Below the pieces are notes generated by a model. The model saw only the letters and a list, made by a program, of their open reading frames with translations. It ran no database searches and was not told the origin of the DNA. Position numbers and translations under genes: made by a program. Below, in pieces: positions 9,501-15,437 of a stretch of DNA of 15,437 nucleotides. The stretch lies in contig CAXHKQ010000052.1 of NCBI GenBank assembly GCA_964017145.1, forward strand, positions 1 to 15,437, written 5' to 3'. How positions within the stretch are numbered: the stretch's first letter is position 1; each line of letters begins with the position of its first letter. Origin of the DNA: Agrocybe praecox (lineage: Eukaryota; Basidiomycota; Agaricomycetes; Agaricales; Agrocybaceae).

Positions 9501-9826
9501 ATTAAATCTTAATGGTTAAGCCAATTGAATCAAATCACATTCGTTTCTTCGAGTTGAGCGGTCCTTCCTGGACATATTCACTACTTACTTGATCTTCTCA
9601 TCCTGCGTGCCGCGCGTCAGCAGCACCAGCCCGCAGAACAGCTCCTTGAAGGCGATGCCGCGCTGCTGATGGCCGCCGCACGCGCCGTACAGCCAATCGG
9701 CGAGCACCGGCGGCACGCCCTCCGACAGTACGTCCTGCACGAAGGCGTTCTTGCTGATCGTGCTGCCGCCGGCGCCGGCGGACTTTTTGAACGCATCGCG
9801 GTAGCGTCGGATGTCGCTGTCGGTGA
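1..9826 (-). CDS. USP32: USP32-like ubiquitin hydrolase, N-terminal half (five exons, partial at both ends)
   Basis: USP32 proteins are cysteine deubiquitinases that remove ubiquitin from substrates; in vertebrates they act on endosomal and Golgi membranes. The joined exons 9826-9589, 6466-5814, 3028-2669, 1941-1465 and 534-1 give a protein collinear with human USP32. Numbering from the first codon here (V1 of VTDSD), I see a degenerate EF-hand-like helical region (about 1-260), canonical EF loops at 268-279 (DENRDGHIDFKE) and 304-315 (DLDGDGVLSYAE), and a DUSP domain from about 420 that is split by a Ser/Gly-rich linker and resumes at GGRLKRD. A ubiquitin-like segment follows (KRYLAYTAAFSRL). 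Splice phases are 1, 2, 1, 1, 1 and all junctions fit. The catalytic Cys and His boxes would lie beyond coordinate 1. The initiator exon, about 19 residues in human, is not visible, so it should lie above 9827, probably outside the window. The family call is firm; the species-level symbol is by homology. Confidence 0.95.
719..841. repeat. Palindromic hairpin element, diverged copy
   Basis: This stretch shares its pieces with the cluster in the next intron: ATATGAGCACA, AAGACCGAAAT, AGTCCGTAAAGTCG and TTTTTGGTCGATTTAGGTCG. The left part, containing GACCGAAAT, and the right part, containing ATTTAGGTCG, form complementary arms around the AGTCCGTAAAG loop. A further AAGTCCGTAGAATATGAGC at 708-726 suggests a fragment of another unit. 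It looks like an old, broken copy of a small non-coding palindromic repeat. Confidence 0.7.
919..943. repeat. Perfect 10-bp hairpin
   Basis: CGAGTCGCCG (919-928) and CGGCGACTCG (934-943) are perfect reverse complements separated by five bases. The stem is GC-rich and lies at the left edge of the CpG-rich part of the intron next to the AATGGCC array. It may be a terminal structure of that repeat; I see no known RNA family. Confidence 0.6.
1031..1308. repeat. Inverted AATGGCC array (foldback of short tandem repeats)
   Basis: The left half is built from short variable repeats of the type GGCCACGAATGGCC and GACCACAAAAGGCC. The right half (about 1241-1308) is the same array in reverse orientation, with GGCCTTTTGTGGTCGGCC and GGCCATTCGTGGCC. 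A unique spacer (about 1217-1240) separates them. The segment near 1076-1105 pairs almost perfectly with 1241-1270. With the sequence on both sides it may be one larger foldback element. It is stop-poor, which produces spurious open frames on both strands. I cannot name a family. Confidence 0.8.
1465..1941 (-). CDS. USP32: USP32 coding exon 5: first part of DUSP domain plus Ser/Gly linker
   Basis: This 477-nt exon has its acceptor at 1943-1942 (CCCCTTCAG|TC) and its donor at 1464 (ACAG|GTAGG). It encodes KGWLARETARGYRIG and QFWYLVSTDWYNSWLQY, matching human RGWLERESRYGLQAG and HNWFIISMQWWQQWKEY, the start of the DUSP domain. After GCTYCKSIQHHHQRQ comes a long Ser/Gly-rich stretch with a run of Gly residues, then PGIIDNRSLIEQPLYKN, matching human PGAIDNQPLVTQEPVKA. 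As in human, the linker splits the DUSP fold. Both ends are phase 1, so the exon can be skipped in frame. Its two flanking introns carry members of the same palindromic repeat family. The other open frames across this exon are shadows created by its GC-rich codons. Confidence 0.95.
1942..2668 (-). other. Intron 4 of USP32 (727 bp), mostly hairpin repeats
   Basis: It is bounded by donor GTGAGTTG at 2668 and acceptor CCCCTTCAG at 1942. About three quarters is the hairpin-unit cluster at 2044-2602. The rest is a pyrimidine tract next to the acceptor and a short AT-rich stretch next to the donor. Confidence 0.92.
2044..2602. repeat. Cluster of about six palindromic hairpin units
   Basis: The unit has a left arm GACCGAAATCGACCCAAAAA, a loop GGAGTCCGTAAAGTCGA and a right arm CTTTTTGGGTCGATTTGGGTC. 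It is often extended by outer arms related to GAAATATGAGCACA and TGTGCTCATATTTTACGCAC. Loop cores are recognisable near 2071, 2139, 2271, 2355, 2475 and 2550. The segment starting at 2044 recurs almost exactly 479 bp later, at 2523, over about 70 bp. Several units keep only one arm, so the cluster looks like nested insertions or repeated rearrangement of one small palindromic MITE. There is no coding content. Confidence 0.85.
2669..3028 (-). CDS. USP32: USP32 coding exon 4: second canonical EF-hand and CHVVLGLRP block
   Basis: This 360-nt exon has its acceptor at 3030-3029 (TTCCACAG|TC) and its donor at 2668 (TTG|GTGAGT). It opens CFKVFDLDGDGVLSYAE, a canonical EF-hand loop (human CFKVFDVDRDGVLSRVE). 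It continues with LTPEDFMMWSVQSAVN and LDLLFEVCHVVLGLRP, matching human LTLEDYQIWSVKNVLAN and LNLLFQVCHIVLGLRP. Both ends are phase 1, so its removal from the mRNA would keep the frame. The segment between the EF loop and LTPEDF is Ala/Arg-rich (ADLRGRLARSPTTASRMAGG) and differs from the human spacer. It ends HLEYDI plus one base, which the next exon completes as Val. Confidence 0.96.
3321..3482. repeat. Tandem repeat, 61-bp period, about 2.7 units
   Basis: The units start at 3321, 3382 and 3443, a spacing of exactly 61 bp twice. Shared landmarks are GCATTGTAG, CGCTAA, TTCCAGCACATTACAGT, GGAATAACA and TAGAAACT. The third copy stops after CACATTACAG at 3482. The units differ at several positions, so the array is not recent. 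It lies in an intron and has no coding potential. Confidence 0.85.
3671..3916. repeat. Degenerate tandem repeat, about 86-bp period
   Basis: Landmarks recur in order: CAGTTACTTGC at the unit start, a CCGTC/CGTCT block, GCGGATTTG, GCGCGTGTGTCGCA and ACACATTTCAC. Units run roughly 3671-3758, 3761-3846 and 3847-3916; the last is degraded. The region has a high CpG count. An apparent open frame at 3575-3829 on the plus strand is a by-product of this array. Confidence 0.7.
3942..4526. mobile_element. 585-bp foldback (MITE-like) element with ~180-nt inverted arms
   Basis: The left arm (3942-4122) and the right arm (4347-4526) are reverse complements over about 180 nt, roughly 92 percent identical by eye. 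They begin ACAAGGGGAGGTCACGCACG and share GGGGCAAAATAAAGATACCC, TGTGGCCGAAGAT and ATGGGAGTTCTAAA. The loop (4123-4346) holds a second inverted pair, GATTTTCGATCA at 4159-4170 and TGATCGAAAATC at 4247-4258. No open frame for a transposase is present, so it is non-autonomous. I see no convincing target duplication immediately at the ends. The superfamily is undetermined. Confidence 0.88.
4159..4258. repeat. Nested inverted repeat within the foldback loop
   Basis: GATTTTCGATCA and TGATCGAAAATC are perfect 12-bp complements about 75 bp apart, extended by AGT and ACTG with a two-base gap. It may be a subterminal feature of the foldback or a smaller element nested in it. Confidence 0.6.
4527..4798 (+). 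mobile_element. SINE with a tRNA-Val(CAC)-like head
   Basis: Directly after the foldback is a tRNA-like head. An A-box-like stretch, TGGTGCAGGTGATAGAG, is followed by an anticodon stem CTTGC / GCGGG around the loop CTCACGA (anticodon CAC, as in tRNA-Val). A T arm CTGGG / CTCGG surrounds TTCAAAT, giving a B box close to GGTTCAAATC. There is no pairing 5' acceptor stem, and the sequence continues for about 200 bp of non-tRNA body, so this is a SINE and not a tRNA gene. The 3' end is uncertain; I place it before the TGGAACAGTTAT at 4799 that repeats the one at 3922. Confidence 0.72.
5814..6466 (-). CDS. USP32: USP32 coding exon 3: low-complexity insert and first canonical EF-hand
   Basis: This 653-nt exon has its acceptor at 6468-6467 (CACACCCAG|A) and its donor at 5813 (AAGT|GTGAGT). 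It begins FLWNVYCNESSTHILK (human YIFSLFSSESGNYVIR). A Ser/Ala/Thr/Gln-rich stretch at residues about 120-157 is absent from human. Conservation resumes at RVTYDQFRQWIASHKR, and the block TPTFFQSLAGVTHLEE is almost identical to human. The exon closes with LVSPPVPW, then FDENRDGHIDFKE, a canonical EF-hand loop with Asp, Asn, Asp, Asp and Glu at the coordinating positions, and finally CRGPGVERSK. Codons are strongly GC-rich against flanking AT-rich introns. The true exon extends upstream of an in-frame TTG at 6354 to the acceptor. It has no internal stop. Confidence 0.96.
6695..7195. mobile_element. Foldback MITE, TIR with TTTTTGGAGGACAAG
   Basis: TTTTTGGAGGACAAG (6703-6717) and its complement CTTGTCCTCCAAAAA (7173-7187) head long imperfect arms. 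Inside, TTGAATGAACATCAT pairs with ATGATGTTCATTCAA, TGTAGACAATTTCAT with ATGAAATTGTCTACA, and GTGAAAAGTT with AACTTTTCAT. Almost the whole element therefore folds back on itself. The outer limits, set by TTACGA and TCGTTAA, are approximate. There is no transposase frame and no clear target duplication. Confidence 0.78.
8341..8390. repeat. Short intronic palindrome
   Basis: TTTTGATTATG and CACAATCAAAA form imperfect arms around a centre containing AGCTGACAATCAGCT, itself a palindrome. Total span is about 50 bp. It is a possible cruciform or hairpin with no known function. Confidence 0.5.
8460..8654. repeat. 13-bp perfect inverted repeat pair, possible short MITE
   Basis: TTAAAATTTGTCA (8460-8472) and TGACAAAATTTAA (8642-8654) are exact complements 169 bp apart, bounding an AT-rich segment. 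The 195-bp span suits a small MITE, but the arms are AT-rich and no target duplication stands out, so chance cannot be excluded. Confidence 0.4.
9589..9826 (-). CDS. USP32: USP32 coding exon 2: VTD...DAFKK to LLTRG, EF-hand-like
   Basis: This 238-nt exon encodes VTDSDIRRYRDAFKKSAG, then LSEGVPP and KELFCGLVLLTRG, matching the human segments VTDVELKRLKDAFKR, LGDGVPP and LIVGLVLLTRG. The acceptor is at 9828-9827 (CGTCCCAG|TC), preceded by a pyrimidine-rich tract. The donor is AA|GTAAGT at 9588, a near-ideal site. The exon starts with two bases that complete a G-initial codon (V1) and ends with AA, completed as a Lys codon by the next exon. No canonical EF-hand calcium loop is present, as in human. 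In human the preceding exon supplies only the MGAKES...RR start, so the missing upstream exon is probably tiny and easy to overlook. Confidence 0.95.
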
Positions 9827-10987
9827 CTGGGACGCGATGGAGATGACGTTGGAGGAAGAATGATTAATATGGTTTATAATGGGTTTGTGATTACTTTATT
9901 TTCCATTAGCAATCCACTTGAACTTTGTGTGGCCACGGCGAGAATGGGGTGTGTCCGATTGAGTTTCTACTGAACGAAATGAAGTTGTATTGTTATAATT
10001 AGAGTCTTCTGTAGGATATTTCTATGAATTAATATTTGCTGTTCAAGCACTAGTAAATAGTCGCACGTGGCAAGTTTCCTTACCTAAACACAAAACAAGC
10101 ACGTGTTTAGATTCAGGTTGCACCTCTTATCAGCAATTTCACATCTTTTCGGCGTATTAACAACCGTTCAACATCTCAGCCAATTTGTATACACACAATT
10201 TGATTCAGTCGATTCGACACAGACGTCAATGAACATATGCAATTGTACCAACTCTACGTGTCCGATTTTGTCTCGCGTGCATTCGACAGCCCTCGGTCAA
10301 GGTCTCAGATCTATTGCAGCGTCGGCTATCTTGGACGCAACGCCGATCGTCATCCGTTCGTAATCGCAATCGTGTCCGCGCCATGTGGAACGAACGACGA
10401 CGCATTGATTTCTAACACGCTCACAAGGGGGAAGTACGTAGTTGATATATTAACGAATGAAATGGAGGCTCTCAGAGATAAAACATTAACTAATTGCTAC
10501 AGGCTACAACTTTTCACAGAATGATTTCATGCCCCAAAACTGTTATATTTTTTCCCATCGCCAAGCTCTTCTCTGCAAGACACTTCAATAGATTTTCCAG
10601 AAACAATAACCACTTGTTCTCAAATTAGAAGAGTAAAAACATTACTTTTCTGTTGAGCAGACACGTACTTTTTGGCTTGATAGTTACTAACTGTTTCAAT
10701 GCAGTTGAGCGCTGCTCTACCAAAAGCTGCCTTTTGAGTGAAAACTTGTCCTGTTGATATACTGGTGCCTATCAGCAGTAAATAAATAACCTTCCTAATG
10801 CATAGTACGCGTGAGGAGCTCCCGCGGTCGTAATTTGCATCCGATTTTAAAATGAAAAAAAAAATGCAATTGAAAGACAATTTATCAGGCTATGATTATG
10901 CTGAAAATTCGTATTATGTAAAAATTAAATTCACGGAGCTATTAGCAAAAAACAGATGTCATGTTTTTCCGACGTTTTAATAAGTGC

Positions 10988-11457
10988 GGGGTAATTTTTG
11001 CACCCCTGTCTATTTTACCTAAAATAAAATAAGCCTTATTTATATTCCTTCAATCGAATAAAATCGAAATTAACGAAGGAATAATAACATGGCCTCTATA
11101 ATCTGGATCCGCGTGTGCGCCAGTTTGATATGACAAACCTTCATACTAAAAATCGTACTAACACTACAGATGGATGTCTAAGTAAGGCTTAACCCGGGTA
11201 AAATAGTTTACACTATCTTCCGGCTTATTAACAACATATTTGAATGATCTTTTGTTCAAAAAGTTATATGAGTATAATATGGTGCATCACTGCTAACATT
11301 GCCCCACATATACCTGTTGAGGAATTACCTCCATTGTCATGCTATCGATAAAACCCAAAAATATTCAAATTCACCTGTAAATTCCGCTTCGAATTTAGAA
11401 GAATATTGAAGAAAATAAGTGGGGGTGCAAAAATTGCCCCTATGCAAAAATTACCCC
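10988..11457. mobile_element. MITE-like element, TIR GGGGTAATTTTTGCA
   Basis: GGGGTAATTTTTGCACCCC lies at 10988 and the complement TGCAAAAATTACCCC ends at 11457, with a second related motif, GGGGTGCAAAAATTGCCCC, at about 11422-11440. Inside, CTATTTTACC (11010-11019) pairs with GGTAAAATAG (11197-11206) and TAAGCCTTA with TAAGGCTTA, so the left half folds back. No open frame is present. I see no certain target duplication. Confidence 0.68.
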
Positions 11458-11497
11458 TTCGTACTCTAACAATTGATCATATTTAGTTTTTTTATTA

Positions 11498-12048
11498 CAG
11501 TAAAACCTCCCTAAGCCGGAATCGCACGGGACCGACAAAATATTCCGGCTTAGCGGAGTTTCCGGCTTAGGGAGGTTTTTTTTTCAAGACCTAAAAAAAT
11601 CTCGAATAACGGAACATATGAAACGTGAGTTCAACGTGTATTAGAATACTCATAAAAACCACTATTCCACAAATAAACTGTTTGGAGTCGTTCTGTTCTA
11701 ATTTTTGTCACTTCAAGGTAATTCGATGACAAATCTTTTAGTCGGATACTTCGATTTGAGAATTTCGCACAATTTGTAACGAGTTATAACGATTCGTGTA
11801 CGTCGGAAATGCAGGGAAACAGATGGTTCGAACTGTAGTTAAATTGTTAATGTTTCTAATGATTTCGACAGAGGTTCAGTGAACAAAGAGAATTTGTAAA
11901 ATGGTTTCCGTTTCCGGCTCAGAGAGTTTCCGGCTTACAGAGGTCGATTTTCATACAAATCGTGTTCAAGGTTCTCGGGACCGAACAAATTTTCCGGCTT
12001 AGCGAGGATTCCGGCTTAGGGAGGTTCCGGCTTAGGGAGGTTTTACTG
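11498..12048. mobile_element. pogo/Tigger-like MITE (551 bp) with TA target duplication
   Basis: The ends are CAGTAAAACCTCCCTAAG at the left and CTTAGGGAGGTTTTACTG at the right, flanked by TA on both sides (11496-11497 and 12049-12050). CAGT termini with a TA duplication are typical of pogo/Tigger elements of the Tc1/mariner superfamily. There is no transposase frame, so it is non-autonomous. The motif TTCCGGCTTAG(G/C)GAGG is repeated several times at both ends, and GGGACCGA(A)CAAA occurs at both ends in the same orientation. Confidence 0.9.
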
Positions 12049-12360
12049 TACTTCGATTAGCTACAAAACGTAAACGGTTCATCGATACGAGCTGATACTT
12101 TGGCTATAACTTTTTTAGAATGCTCCATCTGAACGACATATTTATCACCACCGTTAGATGTCGCTAGTGGGATTGACAACACAACTTCCGAATCCTTCGT
12201 TCAGGGTTAAATTGATTGGGATTCGCCAATTTTGTCTTGTCCTGCTAATATCTTCCGCCACAGGTCGCAATTACAATTAGAGTTTCAATTCGCCTTTCGT
12301 TCGAGAACACTAAAAGCCACCATTCGATCGCTTCGATCAACTACGTACTTTCCCCTTGTC

Positions 12361-12690
12361 ATCGCTTCTGTGTGCGTATGCGCGTAATCGATAGGCCGTG
12401 TCCAACGTGTCCACCGTCCAACGGGTTACTGCCGACGAAGACGACGCGACTACACGCCGGTTTGTTTACACCCGTTCAGCAACGCGCATCAAATATGCAT
12501 GCGAACACAATCAATAACTCAGCGCTAATCCGAATCACGCGTCACGCACATCATACGATGACACACAGACACGCAGAGATGCGCGCAATCGCGCGACGAC
12601 AGCCGAAGGCATCGGTGGCGGTGGCGGCGGCGAAACAGGCTTGGCCAATTAGCAGCGCAAAAATCCCAGACGGTCGTGTTTACGACACAT
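12361..12690. promoter_or_regulatory. CpG-rich block, possible regulatory element
   Basis: This stretch is distinctly richer in CpG and GC than its surroundings (many CGCG, ACGACG and GGCGG), and contains GGCCAATTAG near 12642. Open frames at 12372-12692 (plus) and 12525-12713 (minus) overlap each other and resemble no protein. Such blocks in a long first intron can be enhancers or an alternative promoter, but I see no decisive core promoter. Confidence 0.25.
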
Positions 12691-13551
12691 AAGCGAATGC
12701 GTTTTTTCTTCATCGGTTAGGGTGCTGTGATTCGAGGAGGGGGAGTGAGTCTGTTTGATGTCACGTTTACGGTGTTTATTTTGGTGGTAGAGTCAGTGGC
12801 CAATGACCGCATCGCGTGCGAAGCTTGTTCGGAAATGTGCATGCACGGTTGGACGTAGTCGCAGGACATTACGAGTAGTGACATATTCATCAGCTGATTG
12901 GACGATACAGCGATGAGTGAATAGATTGCACAAGTGTCTACTGTCTTCAAAACGATAATTGCGATGCGGATATGAAATAGCATTCGAACTAATTTAACCC
13001 TAAACTTCCTAGTGGTTATTTTTGATAGCCACTTTGGTGCCTGGAATGGAATAACTGAGACTTTTCAAGTCAGATTATTCTCCGCGTAATTATATTTTTA
13101 AATTTTTTATGTTCAAATTCACTATCATACTTTGAGTTACAATACAAAGACAGATCATAAAAAATACACGGCGTTGTGATTCATTATTTTAACTAAAATG
13201 CAAATAAATTGTTGTAATCTAGTGTGCCGTGACAAGGCGTGCGTTTCCATGTGATATGTCCGGATCACTTGTACAGACTGACACAATTATCGCCTAATGA
13301 CATTGCGATTTTACTGCTGCGGCACTTTACAGAAACAATTGCCGGGGGTACGTGTGTGTGTGTTGACTTGGCACTTGTCACCGAATATACCTTTTCGAAC
13401 CGATACGTGATTGCGAATCAGGATTTGAGTTATAATATCGATAATGCGCACAAATAGAGATACGATTGAATGAGTCGTCGTTCACTCTGAAATTAAACGC
13501 GTACGCCAACTGCTGAACGGCTGGCCATTGTTTCATGATAAAAACAGTAAG

Positions 13552-13587
13552 CACACACACCACACACTCACACACTCACTCACACCA
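13552..13587. repeat. AC-rich microsatellite
   Basis: A run of CA dinucleotides interrupted by CT and CACT (ACACACACCACACACTCACA type) lies at this position. It is a simple repeat without other signals. Confidence 0.85.
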
Positions 13588-14929
13588 GACTCCGCGTGTC
13601 ACGTAGTAGTCAGTAGTATAGTTCGATAAAACTGTGTATGTAGGTCGGGGTTTATCCATTCGCATTTGCATAATGTCTACAAAACTGTGTGTGACTCTTC
13701 GCAATTGTTTCATTCAAATTGATATGTACAAATAATACAAATACATTTCCAATGAATGACCAGTCAAATGGCTCGGCCCCGACACACACAAGAATGTTAT
13801 TAATTGGTTGAATGTTGAATGAGTCGCTTCGGCTTCTCATCTGGGATGATTGTGTGTCGCGCCTTTATCTGTGCCTTGTTTTGGATAGCGCAGAGTCGTG
13901 TCTACTGTCTGTGTGCCAAATATAGTGAATGGTGCGGTGGTTCACTGATAAGGATAAGCAGTATAATATAAGCCGTACATACGGCTCGAATACGCCACAA
14001 TCAACAATGCGTCTTGTATTTTTATGATGCTACTCAACAGTGTATTACATACATTTACAAGAGTTTACTGATGATTTAATTTAATACAAATGATGTTTTA
14101 CTATTTTAAAGGCCCAGTTATTTACAAATAATAAATTATATCTGGCTAAACTTCTACGTTTTCAGAATAGAATGTGTTCATGGTTGCATATTTATTAACC
14201 AAAGTTGTTGAATCAAACATATCAGGCTTTTTAACTCATTGAAAGAAGATCAGTTAAATTATGCATAAATTAGGAACAGGTAGTTCCAAAGTGTTCCATT
14301 TTTTCTCATATCTTTATATTTTTACTAAAATTATTGTAATCGTTCAGTGCCAGCACCGAACTACGCCATTGGTTCAAGGGACTCCACATCATTAATCTCG
14401 CAGATTTGGCAGGCCGAAATAAATTAACGCGATTTTTCGAATCTTCAATTACACATAACTCCGTTTCTGTTCGATCGCGATTTTAATAAAGTGAATTTAA
14501 GAAATTTCGAAAAATAAATTTAAAAATAAGAATTGTTTAAATGAAATTTGGAAAAAAAAGTGTTTATTATCGACCAATCATGAGTTGTTCTTGCCGATTT
14601 ATCATAGTTTTGGATTCTTGAACGTCGTGAAAAAATTAGGTGCTCTCAATGCTTTTTCACCTCTCTGGAGACAAACGAGTAACACAGGGTAAATTTCCGG
14701 TTTTTGGCGTCGATTTTTGACGACCGCTCTCAATGTAATGCGTGATCTGATCACAAAACATTTTCAAGCGGGGATCTCCACATTTTTTATGATCTATAGT
14801 ATCTTCCCATTTGAATAATACAACTGAACTGAAGCTATACATCAGTCATCGGTCAAATAATAATGGAAAACGTCTTGCTCAATCCAATAATATGTGTAGT
14901 GCCATCGCCATCAGCTGTCGACGAAATGT

Positions 14930-15125
14930 CTGCGATAACGACAACGACGACGCACGGGTAAAACCCCATTCACATCGACACCACTATTGAAAATCAATTC
15001 GGATTGCTATGCTGCAGTTGTGCGGCTGCGGCTGTGCGCGCTGTCTTTGACCGCGCGCGTGTCCGCCAATCCACGGACAGGTGGCAACCTTATGCACCAC
15101 ACTCCCACGCTCACACTCAGATATG
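14930..15125. promoter_or_regulatory. CpG-rich block, possible regulatory element
   Basis: ACGACAACGACGACGCACGG and the CGCGCGCGTGTCCGCC region at about 15050 make a local CpG-rich patch in AT-rich sequence. Overlapping short open frames on both strands here look non-coding. It could be a regulatory island or the approach to the gene's 5' end. I see no TATA box or initiator that I would trust. Confidence 0.2.
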
Positions 15126-15331
15126 CATGTGGCGTACACTCGCAACACTCAGCGCAAAAATACCCGCCAAGCATAGAGCAATGTGAGTAGTGCTCCGACA
15201 AAAACCAACACACACATATAAATCAGCTTGACATTGTAACCAATCATTCCATTTGAACGGTCCGTCGTGCCGTGTGTCACATTATATTTTATATATGGCA
15301 CACACAAATGTGTGCAGTGTATACAACAGGT

Positions 15332-15368
15332 TTGTACTGTACTGTACTGCTCTCTGTGTGTGTGTGTG
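15332..15368. repeat. TACTG repeats and TG microsatellite
   Basis: TGTACTGTACTGTACTG is followed within a few bases by a TG dinucleotide run. It is a simple repeat. Confidence 0.85.
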
Positions 15369-15437
15369 CCGCGCAGCAACTCTAATAAAGTAATTTGTTG
15401 GCTGTAAACACACATAGATTGGCTGTATGCACAAGTC

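Larger units (their letters stand above)
6467..9588 (-). other. Intron 2 of USP32 (3122 bp)
   Basis: It is bounded by donor GTAAGTAG at 9588 and acceptor CACACCCAG at 6467. It holds the MITE at 6695-7195 and a 13-bp inverted repeat pair at 8460-8654. The stretches 7196-8459 and 8655-9588 are AT-rich with scattered CACGTG/CACGTGG motifs (for example near 8070 and 8252) and no reading frame that looks coding. Short open frames around 7199, 7614 and 8255 have no recognisable protein content. Confidence 0.92.
9827..15437 (-). other. Intron 1 and possibly upstream sequence (more than 5.6 kb without a supported exon)
   Basis: The acceptor of exon 2 lies at 9828-9827. Above it I searched the minus strand for a start exon like MGAKES...(R/K)R ending in G before GT. 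The methionine codons followed by Gly (near 9034, 10556, 14809 and 14964) all lead to unrelated or quickly stopped frames. The first exon is therefore most likely beyond 15437. Sequence from 9829 to 10987 and from 12051 to 15437 is AT-rich noncoding DNA with some CpG-rich blocks, microsatellites and small hairpins such as GCCGTACATACGGC at 13972-13985. Confidence 0.7.

Noticed and set aside
10103..10524. Two overlapping plus-strand frames of 86 and 95 codons
   Set aside because: They overlap in different frames, have no recognisable domain and lack splice or promoter support.
11498..12048. Autonomous pogo transposon
   Set aside because: At 551 bp without a long open frame it cannot encode a transposase.
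12372..12713. Candidate first coding exon of USP32 in the CpG-rich block
   Set aside because: No MGAKES-like start and no donor in the required phase could be found on the minus strand.

Overview
This window is eukaryotic and most likely from an insect; a dipteran is plausible but the sequence alone does not settle it. It carries spliced coding exons rich in G and C with consensus GT/AG junctions, set in AT-rich introns full of small non-autonomous transposons. There is no bacterial gene organisation.

One gene is well supported. It is an ortholog of USP32, a ubiquitin carboxyl-terminal hydrolase with EF-hand, DUSP and USP domains, and it is read on the minus strand, so the 5' end of the gene lies towards high coordinates. 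Five coding exons are present: 9826-9589, 6466-5814, 3028-2669, 1941-1465 and 534-1, the last running off the window. Every junction joins in phase and the joined protein follows the order of human USP32 without a gap, from the VTD...DAFKK segment through two calcium-binding EF-hand loops, the split DUSP domain and the start of the ubiquitin-like region. The initiator exon (human MGAKES...) and the catalytic USP core are not in the window. The exon at 534-1 needs a change of reading frame between about 345 and 141, either an indel or a short unusual intron.

The introns hold nearly everything else. Intron 535-1464 has a palindromic hairpin element and an inverted AATGGCC array. Intron 1942-2668 is mostly about six copies of the same hairpin unit. 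Intron 3029-5813 has two tandem arrays (61 bp and about 86 bp periods), a 585-bp foldback element with arms of about 180 nt, and a SINE with a tRNA-Val-like head directly beside it. Intron 6467-9588 has a MITE of about 500 bp with TIR TTTTTGGAGGACAAG. The stretch 9827-15437 is best read as intron 1, possibly with upstream sequence. It has a MITE of about 470 bp (TIR GGGGTAATTTTTGCA), a 551-bp pogo/Tigger-like MITE with a TA target duplication, CpG-rich blocks and microsatellites.

I found no second convincing protein gene, no functional tRNA gene and no intact transposase. The points most worth a second look are the frame break in the 534-1 exon, the same palindromic hairpin family on both sides of a frame-preserving exon, the nested foldback and SINE, and the odd terminal structure of the pogo-like MITE.
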